This document shows, one piece after another, positions 34,458-48,348 of a stretch of 64,000 nucleotides of DNA (positions are counted from its first letter, which is position 1; the number at the start of each line of letters is the position of its first letter). The stretch is from Collybiopsis luxurians FD-317 M1 (taxonomy: Eukaryota > Basidiomycota > Agaricomycetes > Agaricales > Omphalotaceae), in assembly GCA_000827265.1 (NCBI GenBank), contig KN834757.1, forward strand, positions 906,537 to 970,536, written 5' to 3'. The notes beneath the pieces are model-generated. The model worked only from the letters and a program-made list of their open reading frames with translations, was not told where the DNA came from and did no database searches. The position numbers and the translations under genes are program-made.

Positions 34458-37400
34458 AGCAGCGGTGAAAGAGTTGATGTGTCGTTGCTCATTTTATAAA
34501 CTCGAAATTCCATATGCAACTACAGATCTCAAGATTCTTTCCTTTTTTGTCTATTTATTATTTCTTTTTTTTATTATCTATTTTCGGTAATTCCCTTCTT
34601 CCGATCCAAGCGCTACGTGCCTGAAGTCCACATCCACGCGCCAAACCGGATTTTTCCTCACAGTCTCCCGTTCGTGTGCTCCCCCCAAGGATTAACCAAT
34701 TTCCTCTCGCAGCCATCCTCCGCCTAGGAATAGTAGAAAAACTTGCTTGTCCTTTCTTCCGTTCACCGTTCGCCGTTCGCCGTTTCGCCGCTTCCTCGTG
34801 CTTCTTGTGGCGCAGCAACCAGGCAAAAAATATAAATTATAAAATTTCAAACCTTCATCAGGGTCGTCGTCGAATTTCGAGGGTGAAGGCTCATGTTTCC
34901 CGTTTCGGTCAAACGGCCCGAGTTTGAGCCATTTTTTCTTTTCAACGAGGCTGCGTTCTTTCATCCTTCATCGATGTTCACAGCGCCTTGGAATATCGAT
35001 ATCAACAGTCAAAGAAGCATGTACTTATACTTTCCAGTGCGCTCTTCTTTAACCCCAGAAATCATAACATTCATACCTCAAGACGTGTACAGTATTTCAT
35101 TGATTCCATTCCAATGATTTCTTCCTTCTTCCACCTCCCCCTCATCTCGTGTGACCACCATAATTAGCAGCACTTGCGCCCAAGCGCAAACGATTGACAG
35201 GATATTTGTACAAATACGGATTGCAATATAAGCGTTTTCCTACTTTTATGTAGACCTGGGGAAGCATACCTGGGGAAAAACGCAACAATATGACTGTTTT
35301 TTACATACTTTGACAGAACTCTTTGATATTTACAACGTTTGGGACTTCGAAGCGAAGCGTTGTAACCAATTCTTTTCGGAGGGTACGGACCGAAGGCCTT
35401 CAGAGTCCTGTTCACGGTGTTCATCCGTCGTCCTATTCAAGGTCCATTCAACGTTTCTTTAACATCCCCCCCATTCCATCTGTCCTTGTCGTATGAACCA
35501 TACTACATCCTGAAACAGGAATTCGAAATTGTAACCCGGAGCCTACAGCCCTGCCCACCCTGGGGTTTCGTTAATGTCGTTAACCTTTAACCGTTCAAAC
35601 CCTCACCCCTCCTCACCCCCACCCTCTCATCAGTTCATTCATGTCCACTTAATCACTCTCGACAACTAGATTATTGAGTCCCAAAAAACAAGGCATACCA
35701 TACGTAGACGTAGTATTTTAGCATACAACTATTACACGCTAGGGCCTAAGCGTAAATGCGCATTGTGCCAAGAACCCGACCCCGACCTCGGGCTTGAATG
35801 AGTTTGGATTTTTAAGTTTTTCTCGATTTCTTGACGTATGTGGCAAAACGTGCCATCAACTTCAAAGTACACTAAGTAGTGGCGATTATTTCCATAAAAA
35901 GTAAAGCAACTAGGTGGCTTCGCCAAGCTCTTAAAAATCCGAGGCCTTTGATTCGCTGGGGGCTGAAATGTCGAGCAAGGACATTGTGGCACAAGTGGAT
36001 TGTAGCGGATATCAGAAACAACACCGAAAACCGAAAACCGAGAACCGCCAAATCGCCTGCTATGTTATTACATTGGTCCATCCACTGCGGCTACATCCAT
36101 CTATGGCAGCAGTCGGCTTTTTCGGGGATTTCAGAGGCGGAACCAACTTTGTCCATGGGTGGATGGTGGTCTACGGGACCAACTTGATCCATGCCTCCGC
36201 TTTCACAGCCTGAGCCGTAAGTGCGCTTGATCACCGAGTGGCGATGGTGGGTGCAAAACTTGCACTTGAAAAAAATTTACTTGCCGGTAAATGGTATCGG
36301 TAAACGGTAAACGGTGGAAAAAAAAAAAAGAGTCAGAGCCAGAGCCACCCGGGCCACACATCCAACCGATCGAAGGTTCAAACTTGTACACGGTCGTACA
36401 TATGGCGCGCGCAGCGCAGGCTGCGTCGTTACTAATACTTACGCTTCCGTCCGTGGACGTGTCGGGCAGGTGGTAAGTATGACAATCGTCGTTGTAGGTA
36501 AGGTGAGGACTAAGGCCGCAGTCAAAAAAAAAAGGTGTTGAGTGATCTCCTGGTTAACTATGTACCTACTTCGGATGGATTGGCAATAGCAAGACCTGGA
36601 CTTACCCATGCCGGGCATGCAGAAAGGTAGAGATTCACTTAGGTTTTCGGCAACTCATGGCATTGCAAGTTTCGTTAAGATAACCTCACCATTCCTCAAT
36701 TTGAGGATAACTTTTGAAATAAATGTCAGCAAAGTCAGGTTAATTAGCCTCGTTGCGGACAGTCTGAGTTTTCTTTGTTCGGCTTATCTTCACTGGCACA
36801 GCCGGCACGGGTAAATCCCCGCAGTGAGTCTTAAAGCTGTAAAGGTCCAGGAAACGTGCAAGGATCCAAACGGACTTTAACTCGCCCATTAAATGTCTTG
36901 TCGCCGACGGCAAGGTCGAGGTCGATAACGCCGCACTTTGAAGGTCTTGGCCTCTTGGTCTACACAGTTTTTCGCCTTTACAGCTTCGGGATCAGAAGCC
37001 AAGTACAGTATATTGTCTCAAGAGCTGAGAGCGTTCCATGCCGACTCGAGTCCATAGTACAGGACTCCGAGTCGAGGCCCCAAGTATCCCGCCGCTTCAG
37101 GGTTCAAAAATGTTCTGATTGCAGGATTATATTCAGAAACTAACTAGGATCGCGTAACGTTAAACTAACTCTTCTGATCTTTTGGACGGTTCAAGCTTCA
37201 CGTCTTGAAACCCACTCGGTTGGTTTTTGCTCTATCTGAGAGGTTTTTTCACTGTTCCTAGCGCGATATGAAGCCGGTCGGTCTTTTGCTTAATAGTCTT
37301 GTAATGACCTCCATGTATGGTGCCTGCCAACCAGTACGTACTGAACCCCCCAACTTCCCTGCTTTCTCTCCCTTAATAGCGTCCTGGCGCACCAGCATGC

Positions 37401-40400
37401 TATCGGATCCAACAACGGATACGAGAACTTGTGATATTCATTTAACTTAACTTGGCGCTTGACATAACGGAATACCATTCGAGGTGTATGTATCATTGTA
37501 TGCAAGTATAGGAGGCAACTTGTGTTCCTGATTTGTTCGTTCAAAAATTCTATTAAAGCTCAAGGTCTCCAAAATAGAACTTTCCATCGTCGACTCTTAA
37601 CTTGAAGTATCATTCATTCTTGCTGCCAGTGTAACACTTGCTACTAGGACAGATATACTCGAGTAATATACAAATAACTCCACTGGCACGTCCACAGCCC
37701 CTCCATACTTCCGAGGCCCTAAATGGTCCCAAGTATATGCATCGTATACAGTAAAACCTCTCGTTACTACGGTACCGTGACCTTCCTTGTGCACAACTCG
37801 ACGGATGGGATAAAAGGGCATGTTCTTTTGCTATATAAGGAAAGAATCATCCGTCGACTCTCCGAGTCGGGGCGGCTGGCAAGATAAGTACTTACGCAAC
37901 AAGTGGGCCCGGCGTGCATATGTTTAGACCCTACGAGCCAGGGAAATCAAGGAAGATCTCAGGACGAGACAATATTCCGAATCCGGTTTCGGTTTCGACC
38001 CTCCAGCTCTACATATGTACTGTTTCTTTGGACTCGGAGTAGCTCGGAGGATGCATCTGCGGCGTGTACGCGTTACCAGGCGCTACACAGTCCCAAGACT
38101 ACAGTAGGGGCAGCGATCAAAGTAGTCCCCAATCATTGATTAATTCGGAATTACTATGCATGCAGGCAGTCCGCCTGCTTTTCCCAATTTTGAAGTTCAT
38201 ATCGGTGGGTCCTATTATTTCTGGTATTAAATCGGTGTCGATGTGATATTCCTGCCTTTCGATTCGCTCGCTGAGATACTCATACGAGGCCCCATGATAA
38301 AAATCAGATGAAAACCCAAGATGCTCCAAACTTCACTCCAAAAGCGCGTATTTGCTCTCCACTAACGTACATGTATACTTCTACTGCTTGTGACTTGGCG
38401 CTAGCACGTTCGAAAAGAACTGTGGAGAGAGAAACACCGTTCAGATACGCAGACGACGTGCGGGAGCAGATCGACTGGTCATCGCCGAAATTGAGTACAA
38501 GTGAGATGAGCACGCACTATTCAACCATATAGAGTACTCTCTCTTCAACGTCCGTTTAAAGTTATCCTGAGAAATTTACCTGAATAAGTGTGGCCGACAA
38601 TCGTCAGTTCCGTTCACCACCGTAGCCACTCACTTGAATAATATTTCAAACTCAGACCGTTCCTTCCCAACGTCTTGAAAAATATCCGAAATTGACCCAC
38701 AATGCTCATATATTCATTCTTTTCGGTCTTTGTAATCGTCATCCACTCAGTGCCTGCGGTATACTAAGTATGTATGGCCTACATTTATCAAGTGTTTGAG
38801 CGGTCAGAAATTCGTTTTATCCCGAACTCTCCACCATGGCACTTGATAAAACCAATACAGCGATGTATACATATGTCCTTTTGAGTCTTTTAGCTTGAGC
38901 CAAGAAGTATATAGGTGTACTCAGACCCTGCCCGAAGTGTAGACACTGTGGTTTGGTCTGTTAACTATCATGTTCGGTGATTAAGAATGTACAGGTTTTA
39001 GTTGCCGTCTCACCCTGCCTACACTAGTATGTACAGTAACTTTACAATGTCTTTTGTATACCATTCTTTAGGCAGGCATGGACTGATAAACCTGCGGCGC
39101 ACCGTTGTACTCAATTGCGGTACATAGGATACAAGACTTTTAGAGTTAGCGCAAAGAAACCTGAATTGCCGTCTGCGCCACATACTGATAACTTTGATGC
39201 GACTCTACTCATCTGACAGACATTTTATGTATGGTTTCAAAACGATGTGCATTGATTGAAAGCTATCTCGTAGTTCAAGTCAATGAAAAGGTGGAATATT
39301 CATGTCCCGTTTACCATTTCACTTCAAAAAATGATCAGTCTCCGCGGAATGTTGTCGCGGAAGTAAGTAGGGCTGCTGTTAGTGCATCGTACGTGGTGGC
39401 GTAGAAGGGTGCTTAAGTTGCCACTTCATTGCAATCCATTATCAAACTCGAGTGGAGGATTTCCGAGGTGTGTTGAACAATTGTCGATGAAGTGGATTGG
39501 GATTGGGACTTAGCAGCCGATCAAGGCAAAACTTGCCGTCAGCACCGTCGGTGCCGAAGGCCATCTCTACTTCGTAACTGTTCAACAAGAAGACATCCGG
39601 ACGACGAGGACGGAAAGCGTCCAAAAGAAGGATTGATACTCGCGAGGTTCTCTTCGTACTTGATATCGTTATCAAGAAGGAGCCGATGTAATGCTACTTA
39701 ATTTCTCACTGGAGGAGACAGAAGAAGGGGATCGAAAAAGCTCTCCATGCGCATCTGCTCGGGAATATGAGCTGTGGTCACTTCCCGTCCGTGGGAGGAC
39801 AATTTATTTATGTAAATAGAGCGTATGCTCTTCCTTTCGTGTATTCCTTTCACTTGAAGTGCACGATGTCAAAGGTAGTTTCGAATGTGCCGCTAATGTA
39901 CTCTGTACCTGGAAGGTCTGTATACGCAAAAGTACCTGCACGTACTCACTTGGAAGTTTTAGCTTGATGAATTCTTTGATTTCCGCGGAACATCCTAGCA
40001 ACACTGAATTGATTGTCGTACTGGTTTTACTGTTCTCATCTTCTGTAAAATAGTGAATGCATGTACACCCCCGATGAGAACGCTAGATGACCGACATCAA
40101 GCAACGCGCTCGATTTGGATCATCACTTCGTTGGACACTTACATGAACAGGCAGACTCGTAAATCGAACCTTCTTCTGGTGTTTGAGGACAGATGGTTAT
40201 TCACTGCTCGTGGCACTTGGGAAGTTTTCCTGATCGTAACGGGAGCATTTTGTTCGTGGGTGATGGAGTGAAAGAATTTAAAAACACACATAAAAACACT
40301 CTTTCTGACCATTCTTCGAGCTATCTGGCTGAGAAACTTCTCTGGGATGATTCTCAGGCTGGCATAATCCTCATCCTCTAGGCTCTGAAGCTCTGAATGT

Positions 40401-43400
40401 ATTCCTTCCACTCTCTGCCTTCATGATGGTGGCTTGCTTTCCTGACTTATTTACACCAATTTCCTCGTACGCCGGGAGCTTATGCTTGAAATTTCTGATT
40501 TACTTACCTCAGGAATCTACTGCATCACCTCGAGGCTAGCCACTGCGCCACACTACTGACGTTGGCCTTACGCAATCACCTTGATGCCCAAAAGGAAAAA
40601 GGCTGTAATCGTGCTGATGTCTGATTTTCCCGCGTATTCTCCGTTTGTCGACCTCCGCGAGGGAGGGCAGAACAAGGAGAACATTTCTCTTCGTAAATTT
40701 TGCTTGTGAATTCTGCAATGAAGTTATCCGCCTCGAGGCTGCTAAGTCTAGAGCATGCCTTGCTATACTTACATTGGTAGTGCAAGTTCTTATCTCCGTT
40801 TGTCTACTTGAGGCTTCGTTCTCTCTGTAAACAAGCTATCCTTTCGACGTATAAAGATTTTCTGGGGACGCCTCGAGGCTTGGTACCCTTGTCAAACCAG
40901 GCGGATGCACCCTTCACAGCTATTCGTGTTCAGGTTCCAGCAGAAACCCTTGTCCAAACCGGTTACGAAGAAAATCCGTATCTTCTGATAAAAATGGCGC
41001 TGCCGCAGACGTTGTATAATGTCGACTCATTACGGACCTTGCAATCCGCTACTGTCGGGGTCGGCTTCCCACCTTCAATTTTTTCTGCTTGCCTCGCAAT
41101 TCAGATAACTGTGATGTAGACTGATACATACATTTTTCTTCTCGAGCGGCCAAAACTACGAATAATATCTACCTAAAAGATTTTAACTGATCATGAAACG
41201 GTGGTGGATTGAGAAAAGACGTCGAAGTAGTGAGTCAAGGTAATATCGTATGGTTGCCTCCATGTGAGTCGGATATCCCAGTTTTCTTTAGCATCGTTCT
41301 GGATCCAGATTTAGGCGCTACATTTATGCTGCTCGATCCACTTCTGTCCCGCTGCCTACCTAAATCATGAAACCTTCTGCACATCACCTTCACTCAGAAG
41401 TGGCGACAAACTGCAACTCTTGGTCAATGTCCGTTTCCATATCAGACAATAGGTGTAGATTCTGTGACTTCCTTTAGATGAAGCATAGAGTGGAACAATC
41501 CGGGCAAGCAAATTCCGACTTATAACGCCCAAGAACAGCCCGGCTGAAGAATTGCAGCGTAATCAGAGTCAACAATCGGTTTGAGGTACCTCCTAGTATG
41601 AATTAGCGGATCCGTTAATTAGTGTTCTGTTGTATGATGGTAAAGAAGGAGAGTTTGAATCTTACCGCTGCTACTAGTATGAAGTTCCATAAGGCTCATC
41701 CGAGGAGATACCTGTGGCGTTCATTAGCGTTCATCAAGGATGGCAGTGGTTGAATTACAAAGTCGACAACGGATGCAGAAAGGTCGGGCGCAGAGGCTGT
41801 CATATGCACATTGACAGACAACATCAACTTGAAGGGCGCGCCGGAATACAATGGGAGTGATGGGAACGCAGTGCGGGATGCAATGCCGTGCTTATTCATG
41901 GCAAATTCCGAAAATTTTAGCGGCACATTGAATGATGCCGATGGCCTCTTGAATATCTATCAGTATAACCCACTTAGCAAAACACACGAAAAAATTTCTA
42001 TATCAGACAGGTTACCAAAAATAACACTCGTCCACCGACGGTGCGAAAAAACCGACACCGGAAATCCACAGCCCGAGCGGAACATATGCATGGACACAGG
42101 CTTAATACTCCGGAATGAGAAAGCCTGCAGATGACCTTCCGCTCGTAAGGGGGGGGAGTGGACCTAAAGACACCGACACCGATGGGTTTCCGACTGCCTG
42201 ATAAGGAAAATAGAGTCGAAGAAGAGAGAGACAGAATAATCCCAAAGCCCGACCTACCTGCAACGCAAGATTGTTCCTAACGCCTCTACTTGTATCTTCC
42301 GAATTCGTTCCATTGATAAAGCCAATATTAAGTAATGATTAATATCGAAATAGAGAGTTTGTGAGATAAATTCGCTGTACGGGGAAGAAGCTGGTTCGAA
42401 GAAAGGAACAGGGTAATAATGTAAAGAAGCCACGAATCGAGGACTCTCCGAGAGGTGGGAACGAAGGAAGAGTTTTTGGAGTAGGAGAGGATACGAAACG
42501 ATTACAATATTCCGATTTGTCCAGAAGAACATCTATATGGAAAGCATGAAGGTAATCCCATACAAAATTGGTGCTACGTGAAGAGAAGGTACCTTCAAGA
42601 GGATAGTAGATCTAGGATACTTGAGGAGCTGGCAATTGATTCAACTGTGGAGTAGCGCTAAGGGAATTAGCAGGAGAAATAGCGGAATGCCAGCGGGAGA
42701 GATATTCATCGTGAAGGCTAGATTGATTGCTAGCTGTGGAGACTCATAGTGAGGTGTGGTTGCATTCTTTTCGTTGTCTGGTGACTGGCGCAGTTGCGGA
42801 TTTGGTAGGTTTCAAGCAAAAAAGAATTCCTTGTAACGCCCTGTCATCGTTCACTGCTCCACGACCAAATGTTCAGCCCTGCTTACCACGTAATAACTTG
42901 GGTGAATAATACCCGGATCGAGCCAAATTGATTCCAGAAAGCAAGCTCGCGCTGCGATTCAAGCACAGAACTGCATACTTTTCCCCGATTCTTCGTACAC
43001 TGAAAGCCCAGTTCGGGAGCCTTTCCTTTTACTAGTTCAGCGGAAAGAGCAATGGTGTTTAGGCCAGGGCCCAGGTAGTTAGCAAAGCGCTCCTAATGGT
43101 GAGAAAAGGCTGAGGAAACTTGAGTGAAAGTCCGGTGGCTGTCGTTTCCGCCACTACGGCCAGTTGACGCCCCAGGATCCAACCCTCGCGGTGACTTATC
43201 CCAGACCCACTGATTTTTCCCTGGGCAAACAGAATCCTCGGTGCAATCCCAAGTCCCACCGGAATCAACTGTAGATTACTGGATTATTAGTGCTACTAAG
43301 TTGTTATTCCGCTTGCCATGTAGTCAATTTGTTATACTTATAGGGTTTATAGTTGAATTTAACGTTCTTGCCAATCCTCCATTCTGACGCCCTGCTATTT

Positions 43401-43448
43401 CTACAGCAGCAGCAATGATCCTAAGGAATCGGCTAGCTTTTGAGGAAT
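34458..43448. other. Gene-poor stretch of 9 kb
   Basis: No gene could be supported on either strand. Open frames reach about 120 codons at most and show no family motif. Small features seen are a 'cgttcgc' repeat near 34760-34790, 'accgaaaaccg' steps near 36020-36045 and 'ggtaaacggta' steps near 36286-36312. The right end (from about 43383) belongs to the unit duplicated at 46404-49060. Old transposon remains are possible but none was recognised by protein motif. Confidence 0.5.
34493..34498 (-). promoter_or_regulatory. TATA-like element upstream of the FYVE gene
   Basis: The minus strand reads 'tttataaaatg' here, about 36 bp before the chosen start codon. An out-of-frame ATG directly follows it (34492) and could act as a short upstream ORF if transcription starts earlier. 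Confidence 0.45.
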
Positions 43449-45332
43449 CTACACTACGACCTCGTCTGCTTCATCGGTTACGATGGGTCTTTCCGGCAAT
43501 TTTTTGGCCACCACTACCCCAATTGTACTCACCAGAACAAAAAGGATATACACAAGATTTGCCCCGAACCAGCCCAGCACGCGTTGAATCCAAATTTTGC
43601 CCCAGTGAGATTGAACCCACATCGAAATCTGTACTGAAAGAGCGAACAGAGACGTCGCCGATACAGGACCGATCGCACGCGCAATGGAAACGGCGGTTTG
43701 AGAGAGGCCGTTGGTGACGCCTAGAGAGTAAGCATTCGGAGCAGAGCCGCGGATGTAGATAAGTGCTGAGCCTGTTTGGAGGTGAGATGGGAAAGATGTG
43801 CACGCACGTCACTGCGAAGGAACGTAACACTCACTGAATCCCATATCCATAATTATGTACAAAACTATCTGCAGCGCTAATTCCACCCACGTAACGATAT
43901 TTGCAACCTCTCCCTCTCCCAAACTTGCCCTCATCATCGGGAATAACACGTAGATTGGTATAAATACCCACATGCTCACTATATATATACGTTTTGGCCC
44001 CATCCAATCATACATCGGTGCAAATGCAAGTGCTTGGTAGATTCCGCTTGCGATGAAAAATGCAGCGAGACAAGTGCCGACGAGGGGAACGCTAAAGCCA
44101 AGACCACCGAATGAAGGAGAGGCCGTAAGGAAGAGTGGTTGGAGGGCACGGAGGGCGATATCGAGGAAGGCAAGGAAGGTATAAGAAGCAATAGCTATTC
44201 GAACGCGGGGGGTGAGGACTTGCGAGAGGGGAAGTTGGGAAGGATGATGTGAGGAAGGTGTCAAAGTGCCAGTTCCAGGCTCAGAACTGTCTGCGATTGG
44301 ATGATGCAGTTTCATTGACTAGACATGGTTTCGTTAAACCTCCGATAACTGTGTTACTAAGAACCGTTATAAAAGACTCACTTCCTCCAAGTAAAAAAAT
44401 GTTACAACCCATGTGCCTGCGCAGTAAAGAGCGATAGTGAAACATGGAAGAGCATAAGGATAGGTTGCCCAAAAATTCCCTGGAAACAGGAGCGGGAATC
44501 GTTCATGCGGATTGGATAGCCATCCACCAATGACTGGCCTTTGGGTACCAAATTCAATAAGAAGCTGAAAGTCCAAGACTCCGAGCACGACGTACCCTAC
44601 GGTAGCCCCAGTATTCCAAATTACAGGCATGAGCGCCATAGCTTGCGCTACATTGGTCTCGTCTGTTATTTCACCCATCATACTTTTCATAACACCAGCA
44701 TTCCCATTAAGAGCTCCAGAGAGGCAACGGCTACATACCAAATTTTCAATTATGATAATAGAAAAACGAAATTGGAAAAATTCCTCACCTAAAAACCAAT
44801 GCCCCGAAAGTCGTACTGATGCCAAATAGTCCCAAAGACAGTGTCAATCCTCCCAATCCAATAAGAATTACAGGCTTGCGTCCAATTCTGTCGGACAGAC
44901 GACTCCAGTATAAGACAGTCAAGGCTTGAGCTATCGAGAATAATGACTCGATCAATCCCGCATAATATCCCATTCTTGCCTCGTCCCCGCCAGTTATAGG
45001 GAGGTCATTGACCATCTGCCCAATGCGTGAGCAACCAGCGAATATACGTGTAGAAGAAACGGAACCTTGTTGATAAAAGGGTAGATGACCATTGCAGAGA
45101 GAGGTTCTGCTAATTGAATCCAGAACAAAACGGATAATTGTCTCCAGGGCAAAGGCGTCCGTGCTCGTGTTCGTGCTTGGGCTACTGAGTTGGTCTGAGA
45201 ACCTAGTAGAGGTGAATGTTCTGAATGTTCTTGATGTGGTTCCAGATGTGATGAAGACGTAGGCTGATTGGCATTTGCTGGGGAGTAAGTTTGCGCTGTA
45301 TTCAATCCGTTCTGTTGGTCTGACACAGTCAT
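43449..45332 (-). CDS. MFS transporter, tandem copy A (ZIF1/YCR023C-like)
   Basis: Exons 45332-45066, 45015-44789, 44730-44596, 44538-44382, 44318-43835 and 43771-43449 give 530 residues. The MFS signature 'SRLSDRIGRKPVIL' follows helix 2, and 'FWIQLAEPLSAMVIYPFINK' is the first helix typical of this drug:H+ antiporter-like group (plant ZIF-like and yeast YCR023C). About twelve hydrophobic segments are present. The cytosolic N-terminus is polar and contains 'HSPLLG'. All six exons have exactly the same lengths as those of copy B at 46472-48348; introns differ by at most nine bases. All junctions are in phase, so both copies look functional. Substrate unknown. Confidence 0.93.
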
Positions 45333-45836
45333 CTCGGTAGACTACTTTTAACAAAGACAAGGGAAGAAAGAAAAAAATTGGAGGAAGGGCTGGATGTTTA
45401 AGAAGGAAAGTGGAGACGGTCCGAATCCGCAGATCGAGTCAGTGCAGCATGGCAGCAATGACTCGACTCGCAATATAGATAAAGGAAAAGTACGGTATAG
45501 TGTGATATGGTGTGAAGATGATAAAAAAAAACATGGAAAGCCCCGAATAGGCTGGAAGTCAAGCTGTGACTCGTGACTACACAGGTAGTTGATCATGGGC
45601 AAAAGACGTGACCGTATCTGGACGGGAGCACATTATCATGTACAGATTCAATGCAGAAAGTGTGATTCGTGATTTAGAATTTTACCTGAGTACTATGAGA
45701 ACTAAAAGAGAACTGGGAGAAGATATTCACATATATTGCAGTTCCTATTCCTAAGGCCTGAACCTTGACTTATGATTTCTCGTTATCACATATCTTTCTC
45801 CCATTCGCGTCGTTCAAAGGTCCAATCCCCGACAAG

Positions 45837-46040
45837 GTAACCCGCGACACATAGGCCCGCATCTCTCCAATCTATTGACAACAGAGAAAGCGACCCCTGC
45901 GACAGGTAAAGTTTCGCCATGAAAGGAGTCGACGTGGCCTCCCGTCTACATCATCCAAGGTCAATGCCTGCCCGATAGCCTTCATCAAAACACTTGCCTT
46001 CCCAATACTCCACCCGTTCACAATACCCCCAATCGGACAT
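45837..46040 (+). repeat. Duplicated segment, copy A
   Basis: It aligns with about 48885-49060 (starts 'cccgcgacacataggcc'). A deletion of about nine bases and several changes break every reading frame shared with the other copy. It is probably the remnant of a gene fragment carried along with the MFS duplication. Confidence 0.6.
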
Positions 46041-46121
46041 TGGTGCACCGGCTTCGCCGTCGGTTGTATGGGTTTTTTACCTGACCGATGTGGAGGAGCA
46101 CCGGGCCCGTCGCCCAAGCCT

Positions 46122-46402
46122 CGAAAGAGCAATGTGCCACAGTGCGGTTACGCCTGCGAAGGCTTTTCCCCTGGTGTCTTTCCTCATATGTAAGGGGAGA
46201 AGTGAAAGGGAACGCATTCGGTCGTACGACTTTGATAGCAAGGGAGGGAGGAGGTGTCACAATAATCCGAACGCTTTATTACCCTTATGATACAAAAACA
46301 TGTCCAGTGGCTACAACCTCCATCCCAGCACAACTAAACATTGTTGGGGCTCCCAACTCCTTAGTACCTAATCTTACTTGCGGCAATGAAGAGTCCAAAA
46401 AA
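46122..46402 (+). repeat. Dispersed repeat, copy 2 (first copy at 3553-3890)
   Basis: See the entry at 3553. It ends where the duplicated unit downstream of MFS copy B begins (about 46404). Confidence 0.4.
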
Positions 46403-46471
46403 TCTGATGCCCTGCTATATCTACAGCAGCAGCAGCAATGATCCTAAGGAATGCGCTAGCTTTTGAGGAAT

Positions 46472-48348
46472 CTACGCTACAACCTCGTCTCCTTCATCGG
46501 TGACAATGGGTCTTTCCGGCAAATTTCTCGCGACTACTACCCCAATCACACTTACCAAAACAAAAACGATGTAAACGAGATTTGCCCCGAACCAACCCAG
46601 CGCGCGTTGAATCCAAATTTCGCCCCAGTGAGATTGCACCCACATCGAAATCTGCATTGAAAGAGCGAACAGAGACGTCGATGATACAGGACCGATTGCA
46701 CGTGCAATGGAGACAGCAGTCTGAGAGAGGCCGTTGGTGACGCCTAGAGAGTAAGCATTTGGAGCAGAGCCGCGGACGTAGATAATTGCTGAGCCTGTTC
46801 GGAGGTGAGATGGGAAAGATGTGAATGCACGCCACTGTGAAGGAACCTAATACTTACTGAATCCCATATCCATAATTATATACAATACTATCTGCAGCGC
46901 TAATTCCGTCCATGTAACGATATTTGTAACTTCTCCCTCTCCCAAACTTGCCCTCATCATCGGGAATAACACGTAGATTGGTATAAATACCCACATGCTC
47001 ACTATATATATACGTTTTGGCCCCATCCAATCATACATTGGTGCAAATGCAACTGCTTGGTAGATTCCAGCTGCGATGCAAAATGCAGCGAGACAAGTGC
47101 CGACAAGGGGAACGCTGAAACCAAGACCACCGAATGAAGGAGAGGCCGTAAGGAAGAGTGGTTGGAGGGCACGGAGGGCGATATCGAGGAAGGCAAGGAA
47201 GGTATAAGAAGCAATAGCTATTCGAACGCGGGGGGTAAGGACTTGCGAGAGGGGAAGTTGAGAAGGATGCTCTGAGGAAGGTGTCAAAGTGCCAGTTCCG
47301 GATTCAGAAGTATCTGCAGTTGGATGGTGCAATTTCACTGACTAGACACAGTTTCATTAAACCTCCGATAAACATGTTGCCAGGAACCGTTATGGAAGAC
47401 TTACTTCCTCCAAGTAGAAAAATGTTATAACCAATGTGCCTGCGCAGTAAAGAGCGATAGTGAAACATGGAAGAGCATAAGGATAGGTTGCCCAAAAATT
47501 CCCTGGAAACAGGAGCGGGAATCGTTCATGCGGATTGGACAGCCATCCACCAATGACTGGCCTTCAAGTATCAAATTCAATCAGCTAATTCAAAGCCTAG
47601 GACTCCAAACACGACATACCCTGCGGTAGCCCCAGTATTCCAAATTAGAGGTATGAGCGCCATAGCTTGCGCTACATTGGTCTCGTCCGTTATTTCACCC
47701 ATCATACTTTTCATAACACCAGCATTTCCATTGAGGGCTCCCGAAAGGCAACGGCTATATATCGAATATGAGAACAGGAACACGAAGCCGGAAGATTCCT
47801 CACCTGAAAACCAATGCCCTGAAAGTCTTACTGACGCCAAATAGTCCCAAAGACAGTGTCAATCCTCCCAATCCAATAAGAATTACAGGCTTGCGTCCAA
47901 TTCTGTCAGACAGACGACTCCAGTATAAGGCAGTCAAAGCTTGAGCTATCGAGAATAATGACTCGATCAATCCCGCAAGATATCCCATCCTTGCCTCGTC
48001 ACCACTAGTTACAGGGAGGTCTTTGACCATCTGTTCAATGCGTGAGCAGCCAGAGAATGTATGTATGGAAGAAAACGGAACCTTGTTGATAAAAGGGTAG
48101 ATGACCATTGCAGAGAGAGGTTCTGCTAATTGAATCCAGAACAAAACGAATAGTTGTCTCCAGGGCAAAGGCGTTCGTGCTCGTGCTTGTGATTGGGCCA
48201 CCGAATTGGTTTGGGTACCTAGTAGAGGCGAATGTTCTGAATGTTCTTGATGTGGTGCCAGATGTAACGGAGAGGTAGGCTGATTGGCATTAGCTGGAGA
48301 GTAAGTTTGAGCTGTATTCCGTCCGTTCTGTCGGTCTAACACATTCAT
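46472..48348 (-). CDS. MFS transporter, tandem copy B (ZIF1/YCR023C-like)
   Basis: Exons 48348-48082, 48030-47804, 47754-47620, 47561-47405, 47341-46858 and 46794-46472 give 530 residues, the same length as copy A. The MFS signature 'SRLSDRIGRKPVIL' is unchanged. Differences from A are scattered ('NVLDRQNG' versus 'TVSDQQNG' at the start, 'GVSKTFRALVF' versus 'GISTTFGALVF'), and the ends differ ('DEGDEVVA' versus 'DEADEVVV'). Intron sequences are also similar, so the duplication copied genomic DNA and is fairly recent. The upstream 300 bp are duplicated as well, so the two genes may respond to the same signals. Confidence 0.93.

Larger units (their letters stand above)
45333..46471. other. 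Spacer between the two MFS copies
   Basis: Positions 45333-45640 match the region upstream of copy B (48349-48660) and hold the promoter of copy A. Positions about 45837-46040 match about 48885-49060. Between these blocks the two spacers differ. Positions 46122-46402 carry copy 2 of a dispersed repeat. No intact gene is supported. Confidence 0.6.
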
